Shown here one piece after another: positions 31,240 to 41,210 of a stretch of 64,000 bases of DNA (its first letter is position 1; each line of letters opens with the position of its first letter). The position numbers and the translations under genes are program-made. The DNA comes from Vibrio cidicii (GTDB lineage: Bacteria > Pseudomonadota > Gammaproteobacteria > Enterobacterales > Vibrionaceae). The notes under the pieces are model-generated. The model ran no database searches. It was not told the origin of the DNA and saw only the letters and a program-made list of their open reading frames with translations. The stretch covers positions 806,001-870,000 of the forward strand of contig NZ_CP046804.1 of NCBI RefSeq assembly GCF_009763805.1, in the 5' to 3' direction.

Positions 31240-33994
31240 ATGCCTCGATTTCGTTTGTTTCACTTAACACTGCGCCGTCGCACTGCTTTGTACTTTAGCA
31301 TCGGCTTGACTGCCGTTATCCTCAGTACCTTGTTGATTACGCGTTATTTTTTTCTATACAGCATCAATGAACTTGAAGATTTAGAACTGGAACGCGCCAA
31401 CAAACAAGCGTTTTCCGTTATCCAAATGATGGCTAGGCAGTTAGAAGAGCGCTCGTTTCGACTGGGCGTATTGGGATGATACTTATCAACTTTTTACTGA
31501 GCGGAATATCGAAGAATACCGCGAACTCAACCTGTTTCAGGATACGCTTGATACGCTCGGGCTCGATATGATGGCGTTTGTCACCGTGCAAGGGGAGCTC
31601 ATTGAGTCACTTGTACGGGATGATTCTGCGGTAATCTCGCCTGATTTAGTCAAACAGGCGGTGCAAAATCAAAATGTTCAAAGCCATCTCCATGAGATGC
31701 GTCGTCAACTCGATGGAAAACAAAAAAGCCTTGCGGGGCTGGAGCGCATCGCCGGCAGAATCTGGCTTCTATCATTAACTCCCGTGCGTAATAGCGAAGG
31801 ATCCTCGGCGGTCGCTGGCTGGCTGATCTGGGGGCAAGATCTTTCAAGTCGTTTCCCTGGTGGTTTTGCAGACATCTTATCGTCTGAAAATGGGCTAGAC
31901 GTGGTGATGCCGGGATATGCTATTCCCAGCGAAGCTCACGCGACTGGCGCGGATAAGTGGTTGCAAAAAAACGCCCTGTATTTAACGGCTTGGACTCCAG
32001 TGACGGATTTGGCCAATCACAAGATTGCCTATCTAAAAACTCAGCAACCGAGAGTGTATTACCAGAAAGGCAGTGATCTGTTTGTCTACTTGATCGTGGT
32101 TGTTTCGTCGGTGACAGGACTTATCGCTGTAGCTACCTTCTTCCTGTTCAACAATCGTATTTCGACCCGTTTTGCTGATTTTGAACAGACGGTCATGCAG
32201 CTGTTCTCAAAATATCAGTTGGAGGACCTATCGAGCCGCCGCAGTGACGAGCTAGAGAGAATAACTCAGCTGGTGGAAGTATTGGCCGAGAATACCTCGC
32301 TGACCGAAGGCAAGCTGAATGACACATTACAGAAGTTGGATGCCCTGTATCAAAATCGCTCTATCGGTATGCTGTTGGTGGTGGACGGTGAAATCATCGA
32401 TGTAAACCAAGCGGCAGCCCAGTTGCTCGGCTACAACAAGCAGGATCTGCTTAACCAAGAGTTAAGGTGTATTTGCGCAGAAGATCAGCAAGGATGTAGT
32501 GAGGAGAAGATTAAGCACGCGGCAGAGAATGGCAAGACCCGTTTTGAAGCCTTGATGCAAGCCAAAGGCGAGCGAGAAATCGAATGCTTGGTCGAGTTGA
32601 CGCCAATTCATCACGAGAATCAACAAGCCTTGATGATTTCGCTCAGCGATTTGAGTGAGCAGAAAAAGCAAGAGCGAATGATTAAGGATCTGGTTGGACG
32701 TGATCCACTTTCAGGTTTGTACAACCGCCCGGCAATTTTGGCCAAGCTGGATAAACTGATTGAAACCGAGCCTACGCGTTTTTCGTTTTTGTACATTTCA
32801 ATTGAAAAACTCAAACAGATTTCAGAAGTGTACGGGCATTTGGTTTTCGATGATGCGGTTAAGCTCGTCGCCTCTGTGTTTGGTCGTGCCCTGAAAGGCT
32901 TTGAAGTCGGTCGCATCAGCGAATTTGAGTTCATTGCCATTATCCCAGAGGGGGAACAGTATGATGAGGCGCTTATGGGCGCTAATCGATTTATGGATAT
33001 TCTGGCCAAAACCCGTGAAGTCTCAGGGATTGAACTTGATTTAAACAGCAAAGTGGCCGTCATCGATCCCTCTCTTAGCGATCAGCCACTAGGCTATCTA
33101 CTCCAAGCAGCGGCCTATACCATCCAAACCTATCACCATGATCGCGTCACTGAGGTGATTCAAATTACCAAAGCGACGGCGGACAAGGCGCAACACGCGC
33201 TGATGATCAGTCGAGATATTGTTACTGCGGTGCGAGAAAATGCGATCATCGCCTACTACCAGCCTATTGTTGACACTGAAAGTGGCAAAGTTGGTGGGTT
33301 CGAAGCGTTAGCCCGCTGGATTCACCCTGAGCTGGGTTTCGTCTCGCCAGAGATCTTTATCCACTTAGCAGAGCAAAACCAACTGATTGTGGAGCTGGGG
33401 GAGTCTATAGTGCGCCAAGCATGTCGCTTCCTTTCTACCCTCAATCGTCAGCGTGAGGAAGCTGGTCTATTGCCGCTTTCCGTGCATGTGAATCTCAGTG
33501 CTATTCACTTTTATCATGCGAGGTTACCTGCTTATCTGCGCCAAGTTATGGCGGAGTTTGATATCGCCCCAGGGCTATTAGTGGTCGAGATTACCGAAAG
33601 TACCCTGCTTGGTATTGAATCCGAAACGTTGGATAGAATGACAGAGATTAAATCGTTGGGGGTCCAATTGGCGTTGGATGATTTTGGCACAGGTTACTCT
33701 TCGTTTAGTACCTTATGTTCTTTTCCGCTGGACATAGTGAAGTTAGACAAATCTTACATCGACCAAGTGGAAAACAACGATCGGGCCAGAACGCTGATCC
33801 GTAGCATTGCAGGGATGGCCAAAGAACTCGGTTTGACTACGGTAGCAGAAGGCGTAGAGACGGCCAGCCAGCTGCGCAAACTGAAAACGTGGAACATTGA
33901 CGAGATTCAAGGCTATTACTTCTACAAGCCGCTGCCCGAGCAAGAGGCAATGGAGAAATTTTGTGGTGACGCAAGAAATCAATTTGCCCGTTAA
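31240..33994 (+). CDS. CHASE4-PAS-GGDEF-EAL membrane protein (frameshifted in this sequence)
   Basis: About 917 residues. Helix 1 (residues 16-38), a periplasmic CHASE4 domain, helix 2 (FVYLIVVVSSVTGLIAVATF), a HAMP-like linker, PAS, GGDEF and EAL. The GGDEF signature is SEFEF, so probably inactive. The EAL domain is canonical: FEALARW, VNLSAIHF, VEITEST, LALDDFGTGYSSFS, VKLDKSYID, AEGVET and IQGYYFYKPL. The frame breaks at EERS; deleting one T from GTTTC at 31455-31459 restores FDWAYWDDTYQLFTER, the CHASE4 signature. It probably degrades cyclic-di-GMP in response to a periplasmic signal. Confidence 0.9.
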
Positions 33995-34045
33995 ATAGCT
34001 TCACTTGCCGCCGTTGATGATAGACCACAGCAACCATTCTAAGCC

Positions 34046-34088
34046 AAGAGAGGTTTCCAAAACGGAAATATCTCTTTGTTTTTTTTTC
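34046..34088 (+). terminator. Terminator after CHASE4-EAL gene
   Basis: AAGAGA-GG-TTTCC-AAAA-CGGAAA-TA-TCTCTT hairpin followed by a nine-T run. Confidence 0.85.
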
Positions 34089-34146
34089 AATAGTGGAAAT
34101 TATTAATAAAAGCTAATCTACTGAAAAATAAACAGGATAAGCCGTT

Positions 34147-35697
34147 ATGAGCCATAGTGAAGCGAGTCTGCGCCAGCGTCTACGGACTATAGTCAATGAT
34201 GCCAAATTGTCGGTAAAGCAGAAAAATCAGTTTCTTGCCTTAGAAGCTGAAGCGATGCTGGAGTACGTGCCAATTTCGCCCGCGCTGCAAGAGGCGATGG
34301 CGCAAGGGGTCGTTTGTGACATGTTTGAAGGGCATGCGCCGTTCAAGCCTCGCTACGTTTTGCCCGACTACGCTCGCTTTTTGCGTCAAGGCAGTGAATA
34401 TCTTGAGCTTGACCCCGCGCAAGACTTTGATGATGCACTCAATATGCTGACCATTTTGTATCATCACGTCCCTTCGGTGACCAATATTCCGGTTTATCTT
34501 GGCCAATTGGATGAATTGCTGCTGCCTTACCTTGGTGACCTCAGTGAAGCGCAGCTGTATAAAAAAATAAAATTATTTTGGATTATGCTCGATCGCACCT
34601 TGCCGGATGCGTTTATGCATGTCAATGTAGGACCAACAGACAACATTCTCTGCCGGACGATTTTACAGGTGGACGCCGAACTTAAGCAGATCGCGCCCAA
34701 TTTGACCTTCCTGTACGATCCGGCTGTCACGCCAGACGATCTGCTGCGACAGGCAACGGACAACATTTGCCAATGCAGCAAACCGCATATCGCCAACTAT
34801 CCTTTGCACGCGGCGGCATACGGCGACAGGCAATTTGGCATCGTCAGCTGCTACAACTCGCTGCCTTTGGCGGGTGGAGCGAACACCTTGGTTCGTCTCA
34901 ATCTGAAAGAGGTGGCGCAGCGCTCTGAGGATCCAGAGGATTTCTTCTCTCAACAACTGCCCCAGTTTGCAGAGTTGATGTTTGAGCTTATGGATGCGCG
35001 ATCCTCGTATCTGCATGAGCAATCGGGCTTTTTTGATAGTTTCTTGGTGAAAGAAGCACTGATTGATGAAGCCAAGTTTGCCCCGATGTTCGGCATTTAT
35101 GGTATGGCGGAAGCGGTAGAACTTCTGCTCAATAAACAAGGCCGCGAGCAAAAATATGGTCATAGCGAAGAGGCGAACGCACTTGGCCTGGCCATTTCTC
35201 AGCGCTTAGCGCAGCTAGTCGAGAGTCGCGAGGTCAAATATGGTTTGGCGGGGAAAGCGTTGCTGCACGCACAAGGCGGCATCAGTTTAGACCGTGACGT
35301 GACGCCGGGCGTACGTATTGCTTATGGTCACGAGCCCGATCCGGTCAGTTATGTTTTGGCCAATGCAGCGCATCACGCTTTTTATACTGCGGGCGTTAGC
35401 GACATTCTCACCATTGATGAGACGGTGAAAAATAATCCTGAAGCAATGTTTAATCTGTGCAAAGGGGCGCTGGCGGCGGGTTATCGCGAGTTTACCGCCA
35501 ACGTGGCAGGTAACGATCTGGTGAGAATCACTGGTTATATGGTGCGTCTATCAGATATTGCCCGCTATGCCCAACAGGGTTCACGCAGCAATACCACCTT
35601 TTTAGGTGCCGAAGCGGCAAGCAACACTGAGGTATTACAAAGAAAAGCGCGTGTCGTCAGCATGGAAACGACGCCACTTTACGACGCGCAACACTGA
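34147..35697 (+). CDS. yjjI: YjjI-family glycyl radical enzyme (DUF3029)
   Basis: A 516-residue member of the YjjI glycyl radical family. The C-terminal radical loop is RITGYMVRLSD with the radical Gly at about residue 463. A candidate active-site cysteine is in GIVSCYNSLPLAGGA; another is in NICQCSKPH. Family members are anaerobic enzymes activated by a partner radical SAM protein, encoded here seven bases downstream as yjjW. The reaction is not known with confidence (the E. coli pair is linked to nucleoside catabolism genes). I see no FNR box upstream. Confidence 0.9.
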   Translation: MSHSEASLRQRLRTIVNDAKLSVKQKNQFLALEAEAMLEYVPISPALQEAMAQGVVCDMFEGHAPFKPRYVLPDYARFLRQGSEYLELDPAQDFDDALNMLTILYHHVPSVTNIPVYLGQLDELLLPYLGDLSEAQLYKKIKLFWIMLDRTLPDAFMHVNVGPTDNILCRTILQVDAELKQIAPNLTFLYDPAVTPDDLLRQATDNICQCSKPHIANYPLHAAAYGDRQFGIVSCYNSLPLAGGANTLVRLNLKEVAQRSEDPEDFFSQQLPQFAELMFELMDARSSYLHEQSGFFDSFLVKEALIDEAKFAPMFGIYGMAEAVELLLNKQGREQKYGHSEEANALGLAISQRLAQLVESREVKYGLAGKALLHAQGGISLDRDVTPGVRIAYGHEPDPVSYVLANAAHHAFYTAGVSDILTIDETVKNNPEAMFNLCKGALAAGYREFTANVAGNDLVRITGYMVRLSDIARYAQQGSRSNTTFLGAEAASNTEVLQRKARVVSMETTPLYDAQH

Positions 35698-35704
35698 ATA
35701 ACTC

Positions 35705-36601
35705 ATGTCAGCTGTTCAGTTCAACAAGAAGGGGAAAGTGAGTCGTATCTTACCTTTCTCCTGTGTTGATGGGCCGGGAAATCGCCTGGTGATCTTCTTG
35801 CAAGGGTGTAATTTCCATTGCAAGAGTTGCCACAATCCTCACACAATCAACCACTGTCATCATTGCGGTGAGTGTGTTGAGCATTGTCCAACAGGGGCCT
35901 TGACCCAAGATGCCAACAACCAAGTTGTTTGGCGAGAAGAGGTATGCATTCACTGCGACACCTGCACCGACGTTTGCTCTTTTCACTCCAATCCAAAAAT
36001 CAAAGAGTGGAGCGTCGCGCAAGTGCTGGAGAGGATTCGGCAGCAACATCTGTTTATCAGTGGTGTGACCGTATCCGGTGGCGAGGCAACCTTACAGCTT
36101 CCGTTTGTTTTAGCGCTGTTCCAAGCGATTAAAACGGATAGGGCACTGGCTCATTTAAGCTGTTTTATCGACAGTAATGGTTCACTAACAACTCATGGCT
36201 GGGAAAAGTTAGCTCCTTACACCGATGGTGTGATGATTGACCTAAAAGCTTGGCAATCGGAAACTCATCAATGGTTAACAGGGCGCAACAATCATAGAGT
36301 CATACAGTCGATAACGCATCTTGTTGAAGTGAACATGCTACATGAACTTCGTTTGCTGCACATTCCGGGCAAAAGCGATTTAGACTGTGAACTAACCGCT
36401 TTGTGCGAATTGCTACAGACCTTGCCTAGCAATGTGCAGATCCGCCTCAATGCCTTTCAAACTCACGGGGTGAAAGGCGAAGCGCGAGCTTGGGCAAAAT
36501 GCGATTACGCAGAGATAGAACGCTTTGCCGCGCGTCTTCGTCAGCACATCGCTCATCCGATTATCTTGCCGTCGAAAACGGTGCTAGACCATCTCCGTTA
36601 A
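35705..36601 (+). CDS. yjjW: YjjW glycyl radical enzyme activase
   Basis: A 298-residue radical SAM protein. The SAM cluster motif CNFHCKSC is at about residues 34-41 (CxxxCxxC). Two inserted 4Fe-4S ferredoxin motifs follow, CHHCGECVEHC and CIHCDTCTDVC, typical of glycyl radical activases of the YjjW/HpdA type. TVSGGEATLQ is the SAM-binding GGE segment. It should abstract hydrogen from the YjjI glycine under anaerobic conditions. The 3' end overlaps the convergent LysR gene by 18 bases. Confidence 0.92.
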   Translation: MSAVQFNKKGKVSRILPFSCVDGPGNRLVIFLQGCNFHCKSCHNPHTINHCHHCGECVEHCPTGALTQDANNQVVWREEVCIHCDTCTDVCSFHSNPKIKEWSVAQVLERIRQQHLFISGVTVSGGEATLQLPFVLALFQAIKTDRALAHLSCFIDSNGSLTTHGWEKLAPYTDGVMIDLKAWQSETHQWLTGRNNHRVIQSITHLVEVNMLHELRLLHIPGKSDLDCELTALCELLQTLPSNVQIRLNAFQTHGVKGEARAWAKCDYAEIERFAARLRQHIAHPIILPSKTVLDHLR

Positions 36602-37495
36602 TCGCTGCTTAAGCCACACCAACGCCGGATCATTAAGGCTCTGCTTGTTGTACACCAAGCTGTAAGCCACTTGGCCATAGTCAAACGGCAAGGCTTTTTG
36701 CACTAACCCTTTTGCCTGCAAAGCGGTTTCTGCCCAGCGTTTTGAGCAGGTAAACAGCAGCGGAGAGTGATGGCACATGACCGCTGCCGAGCCGAAGTCA
36801 GCGAGTGAAATGACGATATCACGCGGCTGATGGCATTGAGTCAAAATGTGTTCAAAGTAGGGAATTGCCAACTCTTTCTCATGAATACCAATATGTTGGC
36901 AGGCTAGGTAACTGCCGATAGTCAAATTTTCTCCAACCAGCGGGTGGGCAGAGTTCATCAAGCAAACCATTTCATCGTCTAAAATTGCTTGCCAAACCAG
37001 TTCTTTATTCATCGTCGGTGGCTGACTGATGTCATGCGGCAGCAAAAGAAAATCCACTTGGCCGCGCAACAAAGAATCAAAACCGTGCTGTTCCTTGGCA
37101 TAGATGCTCATATTTACTTGCGGAGTTTGGCTTAGGATCTCGCTAAACAGGGGGGCAAACACTTCGAAAGTGCTCTCACGCATCGCCAGTGAAAACGCGC
37201 CGCTGTAACTGTCGGGCTGAAAGGTTCCCTGGTGAATCACGCCGTTCATGCTGGCTAAAATGCCATGAACCACAGGAGCGATACTTAGCGCATATGGCGT
37301 GGCAATCAGTTGTGTGCCCTCGCGATAGAAAAGTTCATCTTTGAGTAACGCGCGAAGCTGAGCGAGGATTTTGCTGACGCACGAAGGGGTAACACATAAT
37401 TGTTGCGCTGTGCAGGTCACGCTGGTGGTGGTGAGCAGCACATGCAAAACCGTTAAATGCTTCAAACTGATGCGAGAAAGAGAGATGTAATCCAT
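36584..37495 (-). CDS. LysR-family transcriptional regulator
   Basis: A 303-residue LTTR. The N-terminal winged helix-turn-helix is at about residues 8-65 (TAQQLCVTPSCVSKILAQL), followed by the linker helix and a periplasmic-binding-like effector domain (residues 90-300). The pattern TPSCVSKIL resembles the NodD/LeuO-like branch. It converges with yjjW and overlaps it by 18 bases. It could regulate the divergent oxygenase at 37700; target not shown. Confidence 0.9.
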   Translation of the reverse strand: MDYISLSRISLKHLTVLHVLLTTTSVTCTAQQLCVTPSCVSKILAQLRALLKDELFYREGTQLIATPYALSIAPVVHGILASMNGVIHQGTFQPDSYSGAFSLAMRESTFEVFAPLFSEILSQTPQVNMSIYAKEQHGFDSLLRGQVDFLLLPHDISQPPTMNKELVWQAILDDEMVCLMNSAHPLVGENLTIGSYLACQHIGIHEKELAIPYFEHILTQCHQPRDIVISLADFGSAAVMCHHSPLLFTCSKRWAETALQAKGLVQKALPFDYGQVAYSLVYNKQSLNDPALVWLKQRLTEMV

Positions 37496-37699
37496 AAAAT
37501 ACGGGCTTGAATAGGATATCGGGCATTAGAGCAGAATTTTCTGCGACTGCCAATGCGTGAATTCCCTCCCTAAGTACAGAAAGTCAAGCGTTTGGAATAA
37601 CAAGATAATTTAATCCAGACGACAATAAGGCTCATTTGTCTCTCAGCCCAACACTGACTATAAACAGCGCACCAAATTTGATGTCAAAATAGAGCCTAA

Positions 37700-38302
37700 A
37701 TGGACCCGTTGATCGATGCGCTAATCACTCAAGGCTATTTTATTTGGGATGATTTCTTAGAAAGTGAAGAGGTATTGCGTCTAAGAGACGCCATTCCAGA
37801 AAAATGGAAAGAAGCCCGAATCGGGAGAAACGATGATTTGATCAAAGTTGAACGTGTGCGCAGTGACAAAATTCAGTGGCTACAAGCTGGGAAGTCGCAA
37901 GCCGTTGATGAATACCTTGCCAAAATGGAAGAGATCCGCCTCGCGGTCAATCGCTATCTTTATCTTGGTTTGTTTGAATACGAAGCGCATTTTGCCAAAT
38001 ATGAGCAAGGCGATTTTTATCAAAAGCACCTTGATAGCTTTCGCGGGCAGGAAAACCGTAAACTGACCACCGTATTTTATCTCAATGATACTTGGCAGGA
38101 AGGCAACGGCGGTGAGTTGGTGATGTACGATTTGCAAGATCAGCATTTACAGACGGTTCAGCCCAAAGGCGGGCGATTGGTGGTCTTTCTCTCGGAACAG
38201 TTTCCACACGAGGTACTAACCAGCCATGTTGACCGCTTCAGTATTGCTGGCTGGTTTCGCATAAACGGTGTGCGAGACAATATGTTGGACATCTCTCGTT
38301 AG
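37700..38302 (+). CDS. 2-oxoglutarate/Fe(II)-dependent oxygenase (prolyl 4-hydroxylase-like)
   Basis: A 200-residue P4Hc-type oxygenase. The facial triad is His110 and Asp112 (KHLDSF) and His170 (FPHEVL), with Arg179 in DRFSIAGWF as the 2-oxoglutarate anchor. GGELVMYD and KGGRLVVFLS are the usual barrel strands. Related bacterial proteins hydroxylate proline in elongation factor Tu; the substrate here is not known. It is monocistronic and ends at a hairpin. Confidence 0.88.
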   Translation: MDPLIDALITQGYFIWDDFLESEEVLRLRDAIPEKWKEARIGRNDDLIKVERVRSDKIQWLQAGKSQAVDEYLAKMEEIRLAVNRYLYLGLFEYEAHFAKYEQGDFYQKHLDSFRGQENRKLTTVFYLNDTWQEGNGGELVMYDLQDQHLQTVQPKGGRLVVFLSEQFPHEVLTSHVDRFSIAGWFRINGVRDNMLDISR

Positions 38303-38329
38303 ACAAAACGTGAAGTGAATCTTCTCAAA

Positions 38330-38366
38330 ACGCCAAAGACCGAAAAACGATGGTCTTTGGCGTCTT
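38330..38366. terminator. Bidirectional terminator hairpin
   Basis: ACGCCAAAGACC and GGTCTTTGGCGT pair perfectly over 12 bp around a ten-base loop between the convergent oxygenase and HD-GYP genes. T-runs are short on both sides. Confidence 0.7.
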
Positions 38367-38378
38367 CAATCTGGCTTG

Positions 38379-39645
38379 CTAGTGGCTTTGAATCGAAATC
38401 TGATAGCAAGTATGGATATGTTTTTTAAGGGTCTTAAATACATCTGGGCACAATTTGCCGTCTTCGACCATTTGCGTCATTAATGCCTCTATTTCCTCTT
38501 GTTGCATTCGACCACGATACGGTCTGTCTTGCGACAACGCCTGAAACACGTCTGCCACTGCAATAATGCGTGATGGCACATCCAATTCGGCTTCCGTTTT
38601 GTGATATGGGTAACCGGACCCATCCAAACGTTTCGTGATGGTTAGAAGCCCATTCGGCAATCTTTGATTTTGGAAAAACTTTGTGCAGCGCCAGTTCAGT
38701 ATCAATCGTGTGTCGCTTGATGCGAGTGTACTCTTGATCGGTTAAGCGCCCTTGCTTGTGCAAAATTTCATCTGGTGTTTTCAGTTTACCGATGTCATGC
38801 ACCAGTCCGGCGATGAAAATCATCTCTTGTTCGTGTTCGGTCAAAGCGCTTTTTCCGGCCAGGAAACGTGCCACTTCCGCGACTTTCTGCGAGTGTTGGT
38901 AGGTAAACGGACTTTTGGCGTCGACAATGCGAGCGAGAAATAGCCCGAGCGTCATTAAATCTTGTACCGTCAACTGCTTTTGCAACCAGTCAATGTGATC
39001 AAAACCCAAGCCAATCGTCTCGATGTTTTCCGATTCCATGGCAAACCAGAAACCATCTGTCATGATAAGCGGCACCATCGCTTGGCACATATCAGGGTTA
39101 AACAGCGTTCCTGCGTGAGCCATGACGCTATCGGCGATCATCTCTTCGTGTAGCGTGACGAGATCAGAATGGCAGTCGGTCGCGTAGTGGGCACGTAAAA
39201 AATCCAATCGATCGGAAAGATAGAGAAGTGCGGCAATATCTTTGTCAAAGGGGTCAATATCGAGCTGTTCCAATTCATCCCAGCGGGTGTGGTGGTAAAG
39301 AATCGGTTTGGCAAATTGAGCCAAAATGTTGCATTGCTGCAGCGACTGATACCCCCGTATACAGTGTGCTTGTGCATCTTGAGGCATGAGTTTTTCTAGC
39401 AGCATCAAATGCTCTTTGGTTTCTGAAACACCGCAATCGTGCACCATTCCAGCGAAGTAGCTGAACTCTGCTTTGCGAATATCCCAGCCCATTTTTAATG
39501 CGCATTTGTAGGCGATGTAGGCGACTCGGTGATTGTGATGGGTGTCATCGACGCCAACGTAATCTAAGGCCCTAGCAACCCAGATCAGCGCTTGTTTTAG
39601 GTCTACTTCGAAGTGTGCAGTGCCTAAGGAGCATGTCTCGTTCAT
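38379..39645 (-). CDS. Tandem HD / HD-GYP domain protein (frameshifted in this sequence)
   Basis: About 421 residues. An N-terminal HD domain (DTHHNHRVAYIAYKCA, FAGMVHDCGVS) is followed by an HD-GYP domain (QHSQKVAEVARF, AGLVHDIGKLKTPDEILHKQ). As written the frame ends after NHHETFGW; removing one T from GTTTC at 38630-38634 gives NHHERLDGSGYPYHKTEAEL and VADVFQALSQDRPYRG, restoring the GYP loop. It is thus a likely cyclic-di-GMP phosphodiesterase with a second HD domain. Without the correction it would lack the motif that defines the family. Confidence 0.88.
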
Positions 39646-39978
39646 GATTTTTCCGACGTTACTTTGTAGTTATTATTTTTTGCGGCAATGCGTGTAAGCT
39701 TTGCGCATTTATCTTAACGATGATACAGGGAAGTGTTTGGAATTATTATCCTTGACAGGCGCTATTGTTGATTATTTTGATATGAGTAGTGTTTTATCAG
39801 TAGCTAAGTGTATCTTAGTTGTCACATTTCATTCATATCATGCAATAGTGCACGGGATTTCATAGATGATAAACGTCATGCGTCTCAGCGCAAAGGGATG
39901 AAAAGCGAAGAATAGACAGCTCGGATGAGTCGCACAAATAAGGCTGCCGCATTGGGTGTAGACTCGGCCGCAAACGAG
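39646..39978. other. Intergenic region, nothing recognised
   Basis: About 330 AT-rich bases between the HD-GYP gene start and the end of the binding-protein gene, both on the minus strand. It should contain the HD-GYP promoter. I see no hairpin with a T-run, RNA gene or convincing frame. Confidence 0.4.
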
Positions 39979-40722
39979 CTATTCGGGGCAAGGATTGTTT
40001 TCAAGCATGATTTCGTAACATCCCGACTGCTTCAATGCGTGGATCCCTTTCTCATAGATGGCTTGCAGTTTCTTCCCCCGTTCGGTGGGTTGAAACAGCA
40101 CATACATAGGGTCGCTGAGCAGTGGCTTTGGGTTGACCAAAATTGCTCTTGGGTCATTTTCCGTTACCCGGTTGACCATGTTGCGGCCAACTCGCTTTTC
40201 TGCAGGAATCGCGTCGACGCGCGCTCGGTGCAGTTTAAGAAAGTTTTCTTTTAGATCAGAGGCGATCACAGGTGTCAATCCGTTTTCTTGCATAAGTTGC
40301 GTGACGGTGTAGCCATCGACAGCGCCGAGTCGGTACTTAGCGAGATCAGCAAGCTCATTCCATTCTAAGTTGACCGAGTTGTGGTAAAACATCACAGTAT
40401 CGGCGTGAAGCAAAGGGGTCGTAGAGAGCAGGTAGCTTGCTCTTCGTTCCTCGGTGGCATACCAAGGGAATGTCGCATCGGCTTTGCCGTATTCGACCAG
40501 TTTGGCGCTGCGCATCCAAGGGTAGTAAGCAAAATCGACCTCCAAGCCCTGATCATTGTAAATTTTAAGCACTATTTTTTCTAAAATGCCGTCGTCAGCA
40601 GAGGTATAAGGTTGCCATTCACCCAATGCAAAACGCACGACATCATTCTGCTCGGCGTGCGTACTTGTGCTCATACTGGCTGCGAAGAAAACGAGTGAGG
40701 CTAAAAGTGAGTTACGTAGCAT
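39979..40722 (-). CDS. Periplasmic solute-binding protein, family 3-like
   Basis: A 247-residue exported protein with a Sec signal peptide (LLASLVFFAASMSTSTHA, cleavage after AHA-like site about residue 23). The body has the SBP_bac_3 pattern: FALGEWQPYTSADDGILEKI, FAYYPWMRSAKLVEYGKADATF and LGAVDGYTVTQLM. The C-terminus has CYEIMLENNPC, a possible disulfide. No permease or ATPase gene is adjacent, so it may be a stand-alone sensor or a transporter component encoded elsewhere. Ligand unknown. Confidence 0.85.
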   Translation of the reverse strand: MLRNSLLASLVFFAASMSTSTHAEQNDVVRFALGEWQPYTSADDGILEKIVLKIYNDQGLEVDFAYYPWMRSAKLVEYGKADATFPWYATEERRASYLLSTTPLLHADTVMFYHNSVNLEWNELADLAKYRLGAVDGYTVTQLMQENGLTPVIASDLKENFLKLHRARVDAIPAEKRVGRNMVNRVTENDPRAILVNPKPLLSDPMYVLFQPTERGKKLQAIYEKGIHALKQSGCYEIMLENNPCPE

Positions 40723-41041
40723 GATTTTGGATAAACCTCGTGAACACGAGCTTAGAAGCTGCCATATCCCAATCCAAAAGCGATTAAATTGTTATTTGAG
40801 TCTAGCAGTTATCTGTTTTTTTACTTATCGAGTTGACACTCTTTATCAGGACAAGAAAAGAAAACAAAGAGCTTGCTCACAAACCGTTAACATTCTGATT
40901 AGACAACCTTGTTTAGCAACAATGCGACTTTGCTTAAAACGCTGCACGCTTATTCTGGCCTACCTGTACAAGTGAGTTGGCTGACTACCCATCGAAATTT
41001 ATATGCAGCCTCATACGTTTCTTTTCTCAGTTATCTCTGTG

Positions 41042-41059
41042 TGTAAAAATAAAATTACA
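41042..41059 (+). promoter_or_regulatory. TyrR box, strong candidate
   Basis: TGTAAA-AATAAA-ATTACA matches the TyrR consensus TGTAAA-N6-TTTACA at 11 of 12 fixed positions. It lies about 150 bases upstream of the aromatic amino acid transporter start. tyrR itself is in this window. Confidence 0.75.
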
Positions 41060-41189
41060 CCATTGGTTTGAAATCATTACATTTATCTTGATCTCTAATC
41101 ATAGATACTACAGAATCACCATTAATCTAGCGTTTTGCAAGGTTGACTGGCGTTTTTTTACCATCAATCTCTGCAAGATATTCCTTATG

Positions 41190-41207
41190 TGTAAATAAAA
41201 GAATACA
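41190..41207 (+). promoter_or_regulatory. TyrR box, weaker candidate
   Basis: TGTAAA-TAAAAG-AATACA matches the consensus at 10 of 12 fixed positions and sits directly against the start codon of the transporter. Its position would suit repression or a leader role; it may also be chance in AT-rich sequence. Confidence 0.45.
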
Positions 41208-41210
41208 CCC

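Larger units (their letters stand above)
40723..41210. other. Promoter region between binding protein and TyrP-like transporter
   Basis: About 490 AT-rich bases between divergent genes. The right-hand part carries two TyrR-box-like sequences (annotated separately). The left-hand part shows no convincing gene; short frames there lack a start signal and family likeness. Confidence 0.5.
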
